Positions 24,296-32,646 of a stretch of 64,000 nucleotides of DNA are shown here, one piece after another. Under the pieces are notes generated by a model. That model was not told the DNA's origin and ran no database searches. It was given only the letters and a program-made list of their open reading frames with translations. The position numbers and the translations under genes are program-made. Source of the DNA: Hoylesella nanceiensis DSM 19126 = JCM 15639 (GTDB lineage: Bacteria; Bacteroidota; Bacteroidia; Bacteroidales; Bacteroidaceae); contig NZ_KB904328.1 of the NCBI RefSeq assembly GCF_000379965.1, positions 686,689 through 750,688 of the forward strand. Direction: 5' to 3'. The number at the start of each line of letters is the position of its first letter. Within the stretch, counting starts at the first letter, position 1.

Positions 24296-26188
24296 ATGAA
24301 GAAATGGACCATAGAGGACTCTAAAGAGCTCTATAATATAAATGGTTGGGGCGTTTCTTACTTCGGAGTTAACGAAGAAGGGAATGTTTATGTAAGTCCT
24401 TCTAAAGACCAAACACGTATTGATTTGAAAGAAGTAATGAACGAATTAGCACTAAGAGACGTTACAACTCCAGTGTTATTGCGTTTCCCTGACATCCTAG
24501 ATAATCGTATTGAGCAAACCGCAAGCTGCTTTCAAAAAGCAAAGAAGGAATATGATTATAAGGCAGAAAACTTCATTATTTATCCTATTAAGGTGAATCA
24601 AATGCAGCCAGTTGTAGAGGAAATTATCTCACATGGACGCAAATTCAACCTCGGTTTGGAAGCTGGTTCAAAGCCAGAGCTACACGCTGTGATCGCAGTT
24701 CAATGTCAAAGCGACTCTTTAATTATATGTAATGGCTACAAAGACCAAAGCTATATCGAGCTAGCTTTATTGGCTCAAAAGATGGGAAAGCGCATCTTTA
24801 TCGTTATAGAAAAGCTAAATGAGCTCGAAATTATTGCCAAAGCAGCTAAGAAACTCAATGTAAAGCCTAACTTAGGTATTCGTATTAAGCTCGCATCTTC
24901 AGGCTCTGGGAAGTGGGAAGAGAGCGGAGGAGATGCAAGTAAGTTTGGTTTAACATCAAGTGAACTACTCGAAGCACTTCGAATACTCGACGAAAAAGGA
25001 CTTCATAACTGCTTACGTCTAATCCACTTCCATATCGGTTCGCAGATAACAAAGATCAGAAGAATTCAAACTGCACTAAGAGAAGCAGCGCAATTCTACA
25101 TCAATTTGCATAAAATGGGCTACAATGTAGATTTCGTTGACTGTGGAGGTGGACTCGGAGTTGACTATGATGGCACCCGATCTCCAAGCAGTGAGAGCTC
25201 AGTTAACTATACTATTCAAGAGTATGTCAATGACTGTGTCTACACATTTGTCGACGCAGCGAACAAAAATAACATACAACACCCAAACATTATCACAGAA
25301 AGTGGCCGCTCATTAGCTGCCCATCACTCTGTATTGGTTATCGACGTGCTCGAAACAGCGTCGTTACCAAGAATGTCAGAAGAGTTCGAACCAACTGAAA
25401 CCGACCATCAATTGGTGAAAGACTTGTATGAGATTTGGGACAATCTTAATCCTCGTTCGATCTTAGAAGATTGGCATGACGCTGAACAAATACGTGAAGA
25501 AGCACTCGATTTGTTTGCTCATGGCATCGTAGACCTAAAGACTCGTGCAGAGATTGAAGGCATGTATTGGAGCATTTGTAGAGAGATTAACACCCTAACA
25601 AAGCAGTTAAAGCATGTACCAGAAGAGCTTAGAAAGATGGATAAGCTTCTTGCTGATAAGTATTTCTGTAACTTTTCGCTCTTTCAATCATTGCCAGACA
25701 GTTGGGCTATCGACCAATTGTTCCCCATTTTGCCTATACAACGACTCGATGAGCGTCCTACTCGCAATGCAACTCTACAAGACATCACTTGCGACTCAGA
25801 TGGAAAGATTGCCAATTTCGTGACCAATCGCCATATTTCTCACGTTCTTCCGGTTCATCAACTCAAGAAGACTGAGCAATATTATTTAGGTGTTTTCCTT
25901 GTAGGAGCATATCAAGAGATTCTTGGTGACATGCATAATCTATTCGGAGATACCAACGCTGTGCACATATCTGTTAAAGATGGACGTTACCATATCGACC
26001 AAATTATCGATGGAGAGACCGTTGAAGAGGTGTTAGATTACGTGCAATACAATCCTAAAAAGCTTGTTCGTCAGCTTGAAATATGGGTAGCAAAGAGTGT
26101 CAAAGCAGGAAAAATATCACTCGAAGAGGGTAAAGAATTCTTGTCGAACTACCGCTCTGGACTCTATGGTTACACCTATTTAGAATAA
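24296..26188 (+). CDS. speA: biosynthetic arginine decarboxylase
   Basis: A 630-residue PLP enzyme of alanine-racemase fold III that converts arginine to agmatine, the first step of one putrescine route. The PLP Lys lies in IYPIKVNQMQPVVEEI, the glycine-rich phosphate loop in DCGGGLGVDYDG, and HFHIGSQI and ESGRSLAAHH are typical of SpeA. The length fits the 630-660 of the family. No other polyamine gene is in the window. It begins 110 bases after aroK and ends at a clear terminator. Confidence 0.95.
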   Translation: MKKWTIEDSKELYNINGWGVSYFGVNEEGNVYVSPSKDQTRIDLKEVMNELALRDVTTPVLLRFPDILDNRIEQTASCFQKAKKEYDYKAENFIIYPIKVNQMQPVVEEIISHGRKFNLGLEAGSKPELHAVIAVQCQSDSLIICNGYKDQSYIELALLAQKMGKRIFIVIEKLNELEIIAKAAKKLNVKPNLGIRIKLASSGSGKWEESGGDASKFGLTSSELLEALRILDEKGLHNCLRLIHFHIGSQITKIRRIQTALREAAQFYINLHKMGYNVDFVDCGGGLGVDYDGTRSPSSESSVNYTIQEYVNDCVYTFVDAANKNNIQHPNIITESGRSLAAHHSVLVIDVLETASLPRMSEEFEPTETDHQLVKDLYEIWDNLNPRSILEDWHDAEQIREEALDLFAHGIVDLKTRAEIEGMYWSICREINTLTKQLKHVPEELRKMDKLLADKYFCNFSLFQSLPDSWAIDQLFPILPIQRLDERPTRNATLQDITCDSDGKIANFVTNRHISHVLPVHQLKKTEQYYLGVFLVGAYQEILGDMHNLFGDTNAVHISVKDGRYHIDQIIDGETVEEVLDYVQYNPKKLVRQLEIWVAKSVKAGKISLEEGKEFLSNYRSGLYGYTYLE

Positions 26189-26255
26189 GAGCAGTGCGAA
26201 ACTAAATCGCAATAAGCAAGGCTTTGTAACCCCGTTGCAATGCCATCAGAATAAG

Positions 26256-26321
26256 AAAAACTGCATGTTGATACCCCCTTTATAGCCCTTTAGCATAAAA
26301 GACGTATCAGTGTGCAGTTTT
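26256..26321 (+). terminator. speA terminator
   Basis: Arms AAACTGCA and TGCAGTTT with an inner stem GATAC/GTATC, ending in TTTTG, 70 bases after the stop. Confidence 0.6.
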
Positions 26322-26459
26322 GTTCGTTATCTACTTGTAGAAAAAGAGAAAAGAACCCACGCAAAAGAGCATAAAAAGAGTCGAGAATGAAAATAAAAGT
26401 TAAAAATAAGTTTTACTGTAACTTTCATGCTTTTCATTCGTCATTTAATTACATAGGAG

Positions 26460-26972
26460 ATGGAAAAAATTAGTTTTCGCAATAATGTTTTGCCGCTAAA
26501 AAATATCCTTTACCGCCTGGCTTTGCGCATAACGCAGAGCGAAGAAGATGCAAAAGACATCGTGCAAGATACTCTTTTGAAAGTATGGGATAAAAAAGAC
26601 GAGTGGAATGAGATAGAATCAATAGAAGCATTTAGTCTTACTATCTGTCGAAATCTCGCTCTCGACCGTATAAAAAAGCAAGACGCTAACAACGAATCGC
26701 TCGAAAATACAGTCATACAAGACATTAGTAGAGAGCTATCTCCATTAGAAGAAACACTGCAGCGAGACAGAGTTGAACTCATAAAGCGCATAATTAATGC
26801 ACTACCAGAGAAGCAACGAAGCTGTATGCAACTACGAGATATTGAAGGAAAACAATATAAAGAGATTGCAGAAGTGTTACAAATAACCGAAGAGCAAGTA
26901 AAGGTGAACATCTTTAGAGCACGCAAAACGGTTAAAGAAAGATTTATAAAGCTAGACGATTATGGACTATAA
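26460..26972 (+). CDS. ECF-type RNA polymerase sigma factor
   Basis: A 170-residue sigma factor with only regions 2 and 4. Region 2: ITQSEEDAKDIVQDTLLKVW and FSLTICRNLALDRIKK; region 4: LPEKQRSCMQLRDIEGKQYKE plus IAEVLQITEEQVKVNIFRAR, a helix-turn-helix for the -35 site. It overlaps the next gene by 11 bases. In Bacteroidota many such sigma factors pair with a FecR-type anti-sigma and a SusC receptor, but here the partner is short and no receptor is adjacent. Targets are unknown. Confidence 0.92.
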   Translation: MEKISFRNNVLPLKNILYRLALRITQSEEDAKDIVQDTLLKVWDKKDEWNEIESIEAFSLTICRNLALDRIKKQDANNESLENTVIQDISRELSPLEETLQRDRVELIKRIINALPEKQRSCMQLRDIEGKQYKEIAEVLQITEEQVKVNIFRARKTVKERFIKLDDYGL

Positions 26973-27444
26973 ATACATCAATCAACTATTAAACAAATAC
27001 TGGGAAGGGGCAACCACACTTGAAGAAGAGAACATCTTACGTTCATTCTTCAGTCAAAAGGACGTGCCTGGCAGCTTAATACAGTTCCGCCCCCTATTTG
27101 TTTACGAGCAAGAAGATAAGGAACAAAATGTTCTCGACGAGCAATTCGACGCTCAACTCCTTGCAATGGTGGGCGAAGATGCACCCGTTAAGGCACAAAA
27201 GATAACCCTTACACGTCGCTTAATGCCACTCTTTAAGGCAGCAGCAATGGTTGCAATCGTTCTAACATTAGGCAATGCGATGGTCGTTTCGATGAGTCCT
27301 GATGCAACAAACACAAAAAACAACGATACATTTAGCACGATAATCCATCGTGGAAGCTCAGTAGCTGTAAATGACTCGGCTGTTGTAGACACAATGAAAC
27401 AAAGTAATTTGTCTACTCAAGAAATGGTAAATCCAATTGATTAA
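26962..27444 (+). CDS. probable anti-sigma membrane protein
   Basis: A 160-residue protein with an acidic N-terminal cytoplasmic part (1-85; MDYKYINQLLNKYWEGATTLEEE), one membrane helix (about 92-112; LFKAAAMVAIVLTLGNAMVV) and a Ser/Thr-rich tail of about 45 residues outside. It overlaps the sigma gene by 11 bases. A soluble N-terminus, single helix and coupled sigma gene fit an anti-sigma factor, and the N-terminal NKYWEGxTTLEEE is common in such short partners. No FecR domain is present. Role inferred from context. Confidence 0.65.
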   Translation: MDYKYINQLLNKYWEGATTLEEENILRSFFSQKDVPGSLIQFRPLFVYEQEDKEQNVLDEQFDAQLLAMVGEDAPVKAQKITLTRRLMPLFKAAAMVAIVLTLGNAMVVSMSPDATNTKNNDTFSTIIHRGSSVAVNDSAVVDTMKQSNLSTQEMVNPID

Positions 27445-27564
27445 GATATTTTTTCAATGCTTTCTCAATAAAAATAATCAATGTTTATAAAACAAATAAT
27501 TGGACTGTGAAGTTCATTTTTCTCTCAATTTTTTTCATAACATGTAATAGTTAGTAGATAATGA

Positions 27565-27600
27565 AGTGGAGATTCTGTGTTGAATCTCCACTTTGCTTTT
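27565..27600 (+). terminator. terminator of sigma/anti-sigma operon
   Basis: An 11-bp stem, AGTGGAGATTC (27565-27575) with GAATCTCCACT (27582-27592), followed by TTGCTTTT. Confidence 0.85.
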
Positions 27601-27615
27601 ATATATTGATTATCA

Positions 27616-27746
27616 ATAAGATAGCAGTTGGAATGTAAAAGCATAACTATTGTGTTGTAATAGCATTGCAATTAGAACGTAAAAGCACCCCTTTTGAGCC
27701 CCAAACACATTGCTTTTTCAATGCACCTCATTTGCTTTCAGAAAGC
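27616..27746. repeat. 22-bp-period intergenic array D
   Basis: Units at 27637, 27659, 27681, 27703 and 27725, with a partial one before. They open AAAAGCATAACTATTG, AATAGCATTGCAATTAG, AAAAGCACCCCTTTTG, AAACACATTGCTTTTTC and ACCTCATTTGCTTTC. It lies between a terminator and the pnp promoter. Confidence 0.8.
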
Positions 27747-27907
27747 AATAAAAAACTTCTTCAAAATCAAGTAGAAAGAGATCGCCTTGCTCACAAATGT
27801 CTTTTGGCACATTATAATTTGTAAGTTGTAAAATGTTAATCGAAATAAAAACACGCATAAAAGTGAAATTAACGACCCGAGAATACTGCTTTTCGTTATA
27901 AAAACGC

Positions 27908-27915
27908 TAACTTTG
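27908..27915 (+). promoter_or_regulatory. pnp promoter -7 element
   Basis: TAACTTTG, 56 bases ahead of the pnp ATG. Confidence 0.55.
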
Positions 27916-27970
27916 TAAGCAAGAAATTAAAGATACTCGACAAAACAATAAATGTTTTAAATTATTTTAG

Positions 27971-30205
27971 ATGAACGTAATAACAAAAAAAGTTCAATTG
28001 TCTGATGGCAGATTCATCAGCGTTGAGACCGGGAAAGTGGCAAAGCAGGCAGACGGTTCTGCAGTTATCACTATGGGAAATACTGTACTTCTCGCCACTG
28101 TTTGTGCCGCAAAAGATGCAGTTCCCGGGACAGATTTCATGCCTTTGCAGGTAGATTACAGAGAACAATACTCAGCTGCAGGGCGTTTTCCAGGTGGTTT
28201 TACAAAGAGAGAAGGTAAAGCAAGCGACAATGAAATATTGACTTCACGTCTTGTAGACCGTGCTCTAAGACCACTATTCCCATCGAACTATCACGCAGAA
28301 GTGTACGTACAAGTAATGCTTTTATCTGCAGATGGTGTCGATCAACCAGATGCTTTAGCAGGATTTGCAGCTTCTGCAGCACTTGCTTGCTCTGATATTC
28401 CATTCGAGTTTCCAATTTCTGAAGTTCGAGTAGCACGCATTAATGGCGAATATGTTGTGAATCCAACATTCCAACAAATGGAAAATGCGGATATGGACCT
28501 TATGGTTGGCGCAACAAAAGATAATATATTGATGGTTGAAGGCGAAATGGATGAGGTGTCTGAACAAGAACTTATCGAAGCATTAAAGGTGGCTCACGAA
28601 GCTATTAAGCCTATGTGCGACCTTCAAACAGAACTTTCTAAAGAACTTGGCGTAGACGTTAAACGTGAATACAATCACGAAAATAACGACGAAGAATTGC
28701 GTGAAGCTCTTAGAAAAGCAACTTACGACAAATGCTATGCTATCGCTCTTGCAGGCGATCACGACAAGAAGAGCCGTGGAGAAGCATTCGATCAAATCAA
28801 AGAAGCATTTATCGAAGAATATAATAACGCTCATACAGACTTAACAGAAGATGAGTTAAGCGAGAAACATGCATTGGTAGACCGCTACTATGACGATGTG
28901 ATGAGAGACTCAATGCGCCGTTGTATCCTTGACGAAGGAAAGCGTTTAGATGGTAGAAAGCCAGACGAAATTCGTCCAATATGGTGCGAAGTGTCTACAC
29001 TTCCAATGCCTCACGGAAGCGCTTTGTTCACTCGTGGTGAAACACAGAGCCTTTCTACCTGTACACTTGGTAGTAAGTTAGACGAGAAAATGGTTGACGA
29101 TGTTCTTGATAAGAGCTACCAACGTTTCTTGTTACACTATAACTTCCCTCCATTTAGCACAGGAGAAGCAAAAGCACAACGTGGAGTTGGCCGTCGTGAA
29201 GTAGGTCACGGACACCTTGCTTGGCGTGGTTTGAAGGGTCAAATTCCAACAGATTTCCCTTACACAGTGCGCCTTGTGAGCCAAATTCTTGAAAGTAATG
29301 GTTCTTCATCTATGGCTACTGTATGTGCAGGAACATTGTCATTGATGGACGCAGGTGTACCAATGAAGGCACCAGTGAGCGGTATTGCAATGGGATTGAT
29401 TAAGAATCCAGGAGAAGAAAAGTATGCTGTGTTGAGCGATATCCTTGGAGATGAAGACCACTTAGGTGATATGGACTTCAAAACAACAGGTACTTTGAAA
29501 GGTATTACCGCAACTCAAATGGATATTAAGTGCGACGGATTGAGCTTCGAAATACTTGAAAAAGCATTGATGCAAGCTAAAGCTGGTCGTGAACATATAT
29601 TGAGTAAGATGACCGAAACCATCTCTGCTCCACGTGAAGAGATGAAACCTCAAGTTCCAAGAATTGTGAGCTTAGAAATTCCTAAAGAGTTTATTGGCGC
29701 AATAATTGGCCCTGGTGGTAAGATTATTCAACAAATGCAAGAAGAAACTGGCGCAACAATCACAATCGAAGAAGTAGACGGAGTAGGTAAAGTTCAGGTG
29801 AGTGCACCTAACAAAGACTCTATCGATGCTGCTTTGAAGAAGATTAAAGCTATCGTTGCAGTACCTGAAATTGGTGAAACTTACGATGGTGTTGTACGCT
29901 CAGTGATGCCTTATGGTTGCTTTGTTGAAATCATGCCAGGTAAAGACGGATTGTTACATATCTCTGAAATCGATTGGAAACGTCTTGAAAGTGTTGAAGA
30001 AGCTGGAATTAAAGAAGGCGACAACATCACCGTTAAGTTATTAGACATCGATCCAAAGACAGGCAAATACAAACTTTCTCGTCGTGCTTTAATGCCAAAA
30101 CCAGAAGGTTATGTAGAGCGTGAACGCCGTCCTCGCCGTGAAGATCGTGGCGAACGTCGTCCTCGTCGTGAAGGAAATAATGACCAACACAACAACCAAC
30201 AATAA
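27971..30205 (+). CDS. pnp: polyribonucleotide nucleotidyltransferase
   Basis: PNPase, a phosphorolytic 3'-5' exoribonuclease acting in mRNA decay. The 744 residues contain two RNase PH domains separated by an alpha-helical linker ([17 protein letters not shown] near 75; [23 protein letters not shown] near 395), a KH domain ([18 protein letters not shown] near 575) and an S1 domain ([30 protein letters not shown], in parts, near 640). The last 25 residues are an Arg/Asp/Glu-rich tail with [16 protein letters not shown], typical of Bacteroidota versions and probably RNA-binding. Single gene with its own promoter and terminator. Confidence 0.97.
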   Translation: MNVITKKVQLSDGRFISVETGKVAKQADGSAVITMGNTVLLATVCAAKDAVPGTDFMPLQVDYREQYSAAGRFPGGFTKREGKASDNEILTSRLVDRALRPLFPSNYHAEVYVQVMLLSADGVDQPDALAGFAASAALACSDIPFEFPISEVRVARINGEYVVNPTFQQMENADMDLMVGATKDNILMVEGEMDEVSEQELIEALKVAHEAIKPMCDLQTELSKELGVDVKREYNHENNDEELREALRKATYDKCYAIALAGDHDKKSRGEAFDQIKEAFIEEYNNAHTDLTEDELSEKHALVDRYYDDVMRDSMRRCILDEGKRLDGRKPDEIRPIWCEVSTLPMPHGSALFTRGETQSLSTCTLGSKLDEKMVDDVLDKSYQRFLLHYNFPPFSTGEAKAQRGVGRREVGHGHLAWRGLKGQIPTDFPYTVRLVSQILESNGSSSMATVCAGTLSLMDAGVPMKAPVSGIAMGLIKNPGEEKYAVLSDILGDEDHLGDMDFKTTGTLKGITATQMDIKCDGLSFEILEKALMQAKAGREHILSKMTETISAPREEMKPQVPRIVSLEIPKEFIGAIIGPGGKIIQQMQEETGATITIEEVDGVGKVQVSAPNKDSIDAALKKIKAIVAVPEIGETYDGVVRSVMPYGCFVEIMPGKDGLLHISEIDWKRLESVEEAGIKEGDNITVKLLDIDPKTGKYKLSRRALMPKPEGYVERERRPRREDRGERRPRREGNNDQHNNQQ

Positions 30206-30265
30206 TCAGTTGAATAGAAAATAGCAGGTAGGCAGGCATCTGTCGCTCGCTAAAACAATAATAAT

Positions 30266-30312
30266 AGCATTCTTATCCGCACCGCTTTGGTGTATGGTAA
30301 GAATGCTTTTTT
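30266..30312 (+). terminator. pnp terminator
   Basis: AGCATTCTTA at 30266-30275 pairs with TAAGAATGCT at 30298-30307, followed by a T-run (TTTTTTG). Confidence 0.85.
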
Positions 30313-30339
30313 GTATAGATAGACTTTCGTGTTAAACGG

Positions 30340-30427
30340 AATAGCATTGCTATTGCATCGTAATATCAATGCAATTATATGGTAAAAGCACTGCCTTTAC
30401 ATTGCAAAAGCACCGCTTTTAGAATGT
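30340..30427. repeat. 22-bp-period intergenic array E
   Basis: Four exact 22-base units at 30340, 30362, 30384 and 30406: AATAGCATTGCTATTGCA, AATATCAATGCAATTATA, AAAAGCACTGCCTTTACA and AAAAGCACCGCTTTTAGA. It comes right after the pnp terminator, at the left edge of the accessory island. Confidence 0.85.
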
Positions 30428-30534
30428 AGCTTGTGCTGAATAACAATAGAGATGTTGTATTGAAACGATATAAGCGTAATTCAAAAGGAGAGAAAGGAGG
30501 GGGAGAAGGTTTCATGAATCGTTAGATAATCTTA

Positions 30535-30669
30535 CACCCAAAGACGTATATTTAGGGCAAGGGGAGAAAATCAAAAAGATAAGAGAAATAATAAAGCAAA
30601 ATTCAATCAATAAAAGAATTTTTAATAATAAAATGATAAATTTTCAAAATAAGCAACTATATTTGCAGT
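30535..30669 (+). pseudogene. fragment homologous to the tail of the YiiX-like gene
   Basis: This stretch is nearly the same as 34153-34286 in inverted orientation. Translated, it gives PKDVYLGQGEKIKKIREIIK then QNSINKRIFNNK, against PKDVYLGQEEKIKKIREIIK and QNSINKRTFDNK in the intact gene at 34166-34897. There is no matching upstream part, so it is a stranded 3' fragment or a second copy of the small element described at 34127-34312 that has lost its left end. A 26-bp repeat copy follows it directly. Confidence 0.75.
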
Positions 30670-30695
30670 TGTGCACTTTCGTTTGACAATGTACA
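30670..30695 (+). repeat. 26-bp island repeat, copy a
   Basis: Begins TGTGCACTTT and ends GACAATGTACA. It differs from copies c and d at two bases (C for T in the T-run, T for C near the end). Confidence 0.85.
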
Positions 30696-30727
30696 TTTAT
30701 AATATAGGTCGGATTCATGGAATATAA
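30689..30727 (+). pseudogene. 12-codon truncated gene end
   Basis: Straight after repeat copy a an open frame runs YIYNIGRIHGI and stops at 30725-30727, overlapping the ATG of the next gene by 11 bases. By analogy with the two other repeat junctions in this island it looks like the last codons of a lost upstream gene. It is too short to be sure. Confidence 0.4.
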
Positions 30728-31070
30728 AAGAAAAATTTTTCCTGAGGAAGTAGCTCTTATTGCCTTTCTAGCGTCCAAAGCTCAATTCCAATTAGAAAGT
30801 AATTGGGAAAATAAATTTATCGCTTATCCTCTCACAAAAGAGAAAATAGGCAGTATTGGGCTTTTTAAAAATAACCAGAAATATACTCGAAGACAAAGTA
30901 GAGTTCTTTCATGTTGCAAGTTTCATGATGTTGATAATGTTGAAGTAGCGGTTTATCTTTTAATAGATTCTAATGATATGCTCTATGAATTAGATTTTTG
31001 GAAGGTAGATGATTCAGAAATTTGCCATATTCCTTCCGTAGACTCTATGGAGGATATCCCGCAGATATAA
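30717..31070 (+). CDS. small cytoplasmic protein, DUF6984-like
   Basis: A 117-residue soluble protein without signal peptide. The end of its conserved part, LYELDFWKVDDSEI, and the opening with IFPEEVALIAFLASKA resemble the DUF6984 family; I hold that match at moderate confidence since I cannot search. Such small acidic proteins are frequent as stand-alone immunity-like genes in Bacteroidota islands. It lies directly after repeat copy a and overlaps the stranded gene end before it. A 45-codon frame follows it by 24 bases. Confidence 0.6.
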   Translation: MEYKRKIFPEEVALIAFLASKAQFQLESNWENKFIAYPLTKEKIGSIGLFKNNQKYTRRQSRVLSCCKFHDVDNVEVAVYLLIDSNDMLYELDFWKVDDSEICHIPSVDSMEDIPQI

Positions 31071-31094
31071 TCAGACATGAAATGAACTTAAGTT

Positions 31095-31232
31095 ATGGAT
31101 ATTTCTTTTCAGAGAGTTCCTATTGATAAACAATCAGCATTTCACAGTGCGCTATCTAGTAGAGTGACAAAATTATTAGAACCATTTAATTCTCATGATC
31201 CTGCGTTTCATATAGAAATCAGGCAGTACTAA
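31095..31232 (+). CDS. possible 45-residue protein
   Basis: An open frame from ATG 31095 to TAA 31230-31232, 24 bases after the preceding gene on the same strand. It starts MDISFQRVPIDKQSAFHSAL and ends AFHIEIRQY. The position suggests an operon partner or the truncated start of a longer gene. I do not recognise it and the coding evidence is only an open frame. Confidence 0.3.
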   Translation: MDISFQRVPIDKQSAFHSALSSRVTKLLEPFNSHDPAFHIEIRQY

Positions 31233-31329
31233 TTATAGAATCAAAAATTGATAGTCTCATTTAAAAAAGAGACTACACAATTATACTATATTCAACAATT
31301 GAGTTATATATTACATAAGATATTCAAAT

Positions 31330-31650
31330 ATGAAAAAATGTTTTATTTCAATAGCAGCTTTTATTATGCTGTCTTGCATGGCCTCTTCGCCTCAACAGAG
31401 TCTGCAGTCCCGATTATTTGGTTTTTGGGCGTCAAGTGGTGATGAGGTTACTGTGTTAGAAATCGATAAGGATAGTTTGTATTATGTAGATGAATATCCT
31501 ATTGTGGCAATGCCTTATCAGTTTGCAGGTGATAGTATGACTGTAGACGCTTATGGAACAACTATCGTACAACATATTTCATTTCGCAAGGATACGCTCG
31601 TTATGAAAAATCAGTGGGGCGACGTTAGTTGTTTTGTACCTGTTAAATGA
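31330..31650 (+). CDS. small lipoprotein of unknown function
   Basis: A 106-residue predicted lipoprotein: signal MKKCFISIAAFIMLSC with the lipid Cys at residue 16, then about 90 residues rich in beta-strand (LFGFWASSGDEVTVLEID, DTLVMKNQWGDVSCFVPVK). The pattern of a small lipocalin-like or DUF-type lipoprotein is common in Bacteroidota, often next to effectors as an immunity protein; that role is inference from the island context only. A hairpin around 31806-31824 (ATCCAA/TTGGAT) may end the transcript. Confidence 0.6.
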   Translation: MKKCFISIAAFIMLSCMASSPQQSLQSRLFGFWASSGDEVTVLEIDKDSLYYVDEYPIVAMPYQFAGDSMTVDAYGTTIVQHISFRKDTLVMKNQWGDVSCFVPVK

Positions 31651-31914
31651 TCTATTCTTGCTAAACTATGATCTTCTTACGGAACGTACCCAAATGAATG
31701 AACTATTTGATAAAACAATTACTAATCAAAATCCGGAAAATGACCGCAACTTTTGCTTTGGTGAAATTTAACCGGACAGTAGTGCATAATAATATAAAAG
31801 TTATCTATCCAAAAATTGGATAAGGACAATTCTTGGATAGAATTTTAGTTGTCAAAGATTTTGCTAAGGAATTTTCTTAACATGAGAAAAGATTACCCCC
31901 TATTCCCCATTGTT
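31651..31914. other. intergenic with possible element remnant
   Basis: Between a rightward and a leftward gene. It contains the words ATCCGGAAAATG (near 31731) and ACCGGACAGTAGTG (near 31770), which look like an imperfect end of some element, and a hairpin at about 31806-31824. No transposase frame is present and I cannot assign a family. Confidence 0.3.
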
Positions 31915-32367
31915 TTACCAGAATTTCTTTTCATGGAAATGGCGCATTTTTGCCTTTACATGAAGTTCCTCACATTTCCTGTCAAATTCCGGCTTCCTCA
32001 TAGGACCTATGACCTGATTTGTCTCTTTATTTATAATCCAATAGCAATATTTCATTTCTTTCAGCTTTGCGAATTGGATTAACAAACTGTCTTTTTTTTC
32101 TGCTATTGGGTTAGAATTATACCAGTCACTGCCATCGTAAATCTGATAGGCTATAATGAATTTATTGTCATAGTCATAATTCAAGACCTGTGGGCGGATA
32201 AGAAGATCATAGGAAAGGCTGTTTTCCGTTTCTTCTTTTATCTTAACTATTATTCTGTCCTCCAACCATGCATAATGATTGCCTAAGTCTATATAGAACA
32301 CACCAAGACACGAAGTTAGGAGGTTACAGAGGAGCAGGACAACGATATTTAATATTCTTCTACACAT
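31915..32367 (-). CDS. lipoprotein, DUF3997-like
   Basis: A 150-residue predicted lipoprotein: signal peptide to LLTSC (Cys about 20), then LGVFYIDLGNHYAWLEDRI, YDNKFIIAYQIYDG, and near the end CYWIINKETNQVIGPMRKPEF. That order resembles DUF3997 lipoproteins (moderate confidence, no search). Its ATG overlaps the stop of a truncated gene end (TAATG at 32365-32369), so it was translationally coupled to an upstream gene that is now lost. This arrangement is usual for an immunity gene behind an effector. Confidence 0.6.
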   Translation of the reverse strand: MCRRILNIVVLLLCNLLTSCLGVFYIDLGNHYAWLEDRIIVKIKEETENSLSYDLLIRPQVLNYDYDNKFIIAYQIYDGSDWYNSNPIAEKKDSLLIQFAKLKEMKYCYWIINKETNQVIGPMRKPEFDRKCEELHVKAKMRHFHEKKFW

Positions 32368-32507
32368 TATTTGTTATGGTATAATCCGTTAAAACTTATT
32401 TTAAATGGGGTTCCCCTACCATGCAGGATACCGGCGCCTATCATCATTCTTTGCATCGCACCTTGCAGGAAAACCCCTACTGTAGCCCATGCAGCCACGC
32501 CACCCAT
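32367..32507 (-). pseudogene. truncated gene end coupled to the lipoprotein
   Basis: A 46-codon open frame on the minus strand, opening MGGVAAWATVGVFLQGAMQR and closing TPFKISFNGLYHNK, with its TAA overlapping the next ATG. It is richer in G and C than its neighbours (for example GGCGCCGG). It begins beside repeat copy b and has no start region of its own, so I read it as the last part of a larger gene whose front was removed at the repeat. The glycine-rich, hydrophobic content would suit a channel-forming or membrane segment, but function is unknown. Confidence 0.5.
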
Positions 32508-32646
32508 GACAGTTGTGCACTTTTGTTTGACAACGTGCAGTGAATGTCGATTCTATAGGAACGGCAGTCTCTTTGAGACAAGACGATAGCAAAATAGTAA
32601 AAAGCAATACTGCTATTGAACGATATGAAATATTACTGTTGTTCAT
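32416..32646 (-). pseudogene. lipoprotein gene truncated at repeat copy b
   Basis: The frame begins MNNSNISYRSIAVLLFTILL and has a clean lipobox (LLSSC). After only about 13 further residues it runs into the 26-bp repeat at 32514-32539 and continues out of frame with the DNA beyond. The usable protein is therefore only about 35 residues. The start overlaps the end of the 175-residue gene upstream by 14 bases, so it was the second gene of that operon. Confidence 0.6.
32514..32539 (+). repeat. 26-bp island repeat, copy b
   Basis: Begins TGTGCACTTT and ends GACAACGTGCA. It separates the truncated lipoprotein (right) from the stranded gene end (left), so it marks a breakpoint. Confidence 0.85.

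Noticed and set aside
31731-31784. IS remnant near the words ATCCGGAAAATG and ACCGGACAGTAGTG
   Set aside because: No transposase and no clear inverted pair; kept only as a note on the intergenic stretch.
32541-32556. 16-bp match TGAATGTCGATTCTAT at 32541 and 35486 as a further repeat
   Set aside because: A single 16-base match is about what chance gives for a window of this size, and the flanks do not match.
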